A DNA stretch of 64,000 nt from Mesorhizobium sp. NZP2077 (lineage in GTDB: Bacteria; Pseudomonadota; Alphaproteobacteria; Rhizobiales; Rhizobiaceae). How positions within the stretch are numbered: the stretch's first letter is position 1; every line of letters starts with the position of its first letter. Below are positions 62,181-64,000 of the stretch, in pieces. The position numbers were made by a program, and so were the translations under genes. Location: contig NZ_CP051293.1 of assembly GCF_013170805.1 (NCBI RefSeq), positions 5,214,001 through 5,278,000 of the forward strand, given 5' to 3'. The notes under the pieces are model-generated. The model ran no database searches. It had not been told where the DNA came from and saw nothing but the letters and a program-made list of their open reading frames with translations.

Positions 62181-62808
62181 GCACGGTTTCGATCATGTCG
62201 ATGCCCATCTTCTTGCGCAGCCGCCCGACAAAGACCTCGATGGTGTTGGAATCGCGGTCGAAATCCTGATCGTAGAGATGCTCGACCAATTCGGTCCGCG
62301 AGACCACCTCGCCCATATGGTGCATCAGATACGCAAGCAGGCGGAATTCGTGCGAGGTTAGCTTAAGCGGCACGCCGTCGACGTCGGCCTTTGAGGCCTT
62401 GGTGTCGAGGCGCAGCGGCCCGCAGGTGAGTTCGGACGAAGCATGGCCGGCGGCGCGACGGATCAGGGCCCTGAGCCTCGCTAGCACCTCCTCGATGTGG
62501 AACGGCTTGGTGACATAGTCGTCCGCGCCGGCATCGATGCCGGAGACCTTGTCGCTCCAGCGGTCGCGTGCGGTCAGGATCAGCACCGGCATCTTGCGGC
62601 CGGCGCGGCGCCAGCGCTCGACCACGCTGATGCCGTCCATCTGCGGCAGGCCGATATCGAGCACGACGGCGTCGTAGGGTTCGGTGTCGCCGAGGAAATG
62701 ACCTTCCTCGCCGTCAAAGGCACGGTCGACGACATAGCCGGCGTCGACCAGCGCGTCCGCTATCTGCCGGTTGAGATCCTTGTCATCCTCGACGACGAGT
62801 ACACGCAT
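62143..62808 (-). CDS. feuP: Response regulator, FeuP-like
   Basis: A 221-residue OmpR/PhoP-type regulator. The receiver domain has MRVLVVEDDKDLNRQIADAL, the phospho-aspartate in YDAVVLDIGLPQMDG and DDYVTKPFHIEEVLARLRAL. The output domain ends DSNTIEVFVGRLRKKMGIDM and IETVRGMGYRM. It overlaps the feuQ-like kinase gene and follows a small exported protein that may be FeuN. The paralogue at 53.2 kb is clearly distinct. Confidence 0.88.
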   Translation of the reverse strand: MRVLVVEDDKDLNRQIADALVDAGYVVDRAFDGEEGHFLGDTEPYDAVVLDIGLPQMDGISVVERWRRAGRKMPVLILTARDRWSDKVSGIDAGADDYVTKPFHIEEVLARLRALIRRAAGHASSELTCGPLRLDTKASKADVDGVPLKLTSHEFRLLAYLMHHMGEVVSRTELVEHLYDQDFDRDSNTIEVFVGRLRKKMGIDMIETVRGMGYRMREPEA

Positions 62809-62896
62809 GCGGTGATCGATACCTGTTGAAGGACTTGCTCAGATATAGGCCGATTCCGGCGGCCTGGGAAACGTGCCTCTAGGAGGGAAGATTGGG

Positions 62897-63196
62897 TCAG
62901 TTCTGCGGAACGACGATCTCGGAGCGTCGCGGACGCTGCCCGTCCTTGCCGGGCACGAGCACGACGATGACGCAGACCGGCTGGCCACCGCGTGTCGACT
63001 GCGAGGCCTTGGCCAGCGTCCCGCCATTCTGCTCGGCCACCTGCTGGCCGATCGCGTAGCAGTCGGATGCGGCCAGGACGATCGGGCTGGCCTGGTCAGG
63101 CGCGACCATCGGCATCGCTGTCGCCTGAGACGCGAACAGCCCGGCAGCACAGAGCGCCAGGGTCGCGGTTCGAAAGTGGGAGCGAAGCGTTTTCAT
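62897..63196 (-). CDS. Small exported protein, possible FeuN homologue
   Basis: A 99-residue protein with a signal peptide (RTATLALCAAGLFASQATA), then MPMVAPDQASPIVLAASDCY, two cysteines (ASDCYAIGQ, QPVCVIVVL) that could be a disulfide, and a basic end GKDGQRPRRSEIVVPQN. It lies 88 bp upstream of the feuP-like gene on the same strand. In Sinorhizobium a small exported protein, FeuN, encoded before feuP restrains FeuPQ signalling. Size, export and location fit; I cannot check sequence similarity, so I do not give the symbol. Confidence 0.72.
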   Translation of the reverse strand: MKTLRSHFRTATLALCAAGLFASQATAMPMVAPDQASPIVLAASDCYAIGQQVAEQNGGTLAKASQSTRGGQPVCVIVVLVPGKDGQRPRRSEIVVPQN

Positions 63197-63368
63197 GATC
63201 GGCGTTGTAACGCATCGGTGCTGAACGTGAAATGAACAGTGATCGATGCGAAAAACATGTTCGCTGCACCCCTGAACACGAGACGACCGATGGTGATTTC
63301 GACGCCCCAATCCGACGAAATCCCGCAGACGCCAATCTAGACTCCGTTACGGTCAGATTGAAAGCGTG

Positions 63369-63776
63369 TCAGGCATTTTCCCGCGTCAGCGCGCGAAACC
63401 GCAGCAGTCCGTGGTGCACGAGAAGTTCCTCGTCATAACGGGCCTCGGTGAACTCAAGCGACAGCCGCGTCTGGCCGCGCGGGCCGATCACCAGTGCGGC
63501 GTCGGCGAGACGAGCCTTGATGGCATCCATGATGGCAAGCGTTTCGTCGTCGCCGTGGGCTTTCGACCAGACATGCAGCGTGATCAGCTGATCATCGTTG
63601 TTGTCGGCGCCGGTGTTCCAATCAAAGGCGCTGGTCTGGCCGCAGGTCACATAGGGAAAGGCGGCATTGTCGGTTGCCTGTTCGAGCAGGCCAGCGCCGC
63701 TTAGCAACGCCGACAGCGACTTATCGCTTTTCAGCCTCAGAAAAAGTGCCTGCAGCAAATCGCCGGGCGCGGTCAT
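63369..63776 (-). CDS. DUF3168 family protein (gene-transfer-agent or phage head-tail component)
   Basis: A 135-residue protein: MTAPGDLLQALFLRLKSDKS, LSALLSGAGLLEQATDNAAF and PYVTCGQTSAFDWNTGADNN, then QLITLHVWSKAHGDDETLAI. The pattern (ALF-RL; PYV-x-G; HVWS) is that of DUF3168 tail-completion proteins found in phages and in alphaproteobacterial gene transfer agents. The ATG at 63774-63776 is preferred; the frame continues upstream without family character. The remaining structural genes, if present, lie beyond the right edge. Confidence 0.82.
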   Translation of the reverse strand: MTAPGDLLQALFLRLKSDKSLSALLSGAGLLEQATDNAAFPYVTCGQTSAFDWNTGADNNDDQLITLHVWSKAHGDDETLAIMDAIKARLADAALVIGPRGQTRLSLEFTEARYDEELLVHHGLLRFRALTRENA

Positions 63777-64000
63777 TTGTCGTCCCCCTCGCCTGTCACG
63801 CCTTGTGCAAGCCGTTCGCCATACCGGCAAGTTTGCGCGCAGCGTACCCGGCTCACCAAGCCTGCGCCATACCGCACGATTCGTCTCGTCGCGATCATGA
63901 ACGCCGATGATCTCGAAAATACGACTCTGTTATGAACAGATTGCCATGCCGGGCAACCCTAGAGAACCAATCTGCTCAGCCGGCAGATTGCGCGAGCGCC
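63777..64000 (-). other. Possible decayed head-tail adaptor remnant at window edge
   Basis: No intact ORF. On the minus strand, after an in-frame stop, one frame reads SRIFEIIGVHDRDETNRAVW and RRLGEPGT. This resembles the C-terminal R-x-x-EI-x-x-V-x-D-x-DET of phage head-tail adaptor proteins, which usually precede DUF3168 genes. Other short frames are uninformative. The call is tentative. Confidence 0.3.

Overview
The window looks like chromosomal DNA of a rhizobial alphaproteobacterium, most probably Mesorhizobium or a close Phyllobacteriaceae relative. The evidence is the high GC, the gene order pyrE-rsh-rpoZ/smpB-dapA, the FeuP/FeuQ-type and PleC-type regulators, the cycHJKL-degP-glnE neighbourhood, the gene-transfer-agent-like gene at the right edge and the recurrent palindromic intergenic repeats. 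The genus is inferred from remembered gene families and order, not from a search.

Layout. 1-9.7 kb is core housekeeping: pyrE (cut by the edge), the (p)ppGpp enzyme rsh, rpoZ, a NYN-domain protein, a family-5 uracil-DNA glycosylase, a membrane-anchored GH25 lysozyme, smpB, dapA and a lytic transglycosylase. 9.8-14.5 kb is mixed: an alpha/beta hydrolase, a short PEBP-like secreted protein, a decayed stretch around tRNA-Ser(GCU) with porin and TPR remnants, an aminotransferase, a MarR regulator and acylphosphatase. 14.6-22.5 kb is leucine catabolism: a TetR regulator, isovaleryl-CoA dehydrogenase and both methylcrotonyl-CoA carboxylase subunits, interrupted by a frameshifted gene and a small secreted protein, followed by a convergent branched-chain amino-acid binding protein.

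23.9-31.6 kb is an integrated element. A large serine recombinase sits at its left end. It carries a two-HTH protein, a small unknown protein and an orphan hsdM truncated by a complete IS21-family insertion. The element appears to have entered the last codons of a DUF2147 gene: the left junction still reads W-H-R-L-stop, and the right junction keeps a displaced W-H-K-L-stop followed by a strong terminator.

31.8-45.5 kb returns to chromosome: two very small membrane/secreted ORFs, AMP nucleosidase, an EEP-family protein, a DUF922 protease, ETF:ubiquinone oxidoreductase (the electron sink for the acyl-CoA dehydrogenase at 15.3 kb), a secreted protein whose 3' end is duplicated across an AT-rich 770-bp insertion with one orphan gene, a family-4-like uracil-DNA glycosylase, an XRE regulator, a GST, a DMT transporter and aminopeptidase N. 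45.6-60 kb holds a PleC-like kinase, an EF-hand protein, an operon of response regulator, histidine kinase and glnE, DegP, and the cytochrome c maturation genes ccmI-ccmE-ccmF-ccmH. 60-64 kb has a 17-kDa-antigen-like lipoprotein, a feuN/feuP/feuQ-like regulatory set, and a DUF3168 gene at the edge of what may be a gene-transfer-agent cluster.

The most notable signals are two independent cases where foreign DNA sits at the 3' end of a gene and that gene's C-terminus is present twice (about 23.93/31.62 kb and 38.12/39.02 kb). Several decayed genes and large fold-back repeats also stand out. All family assignments come from reading the translations; no database search was run.
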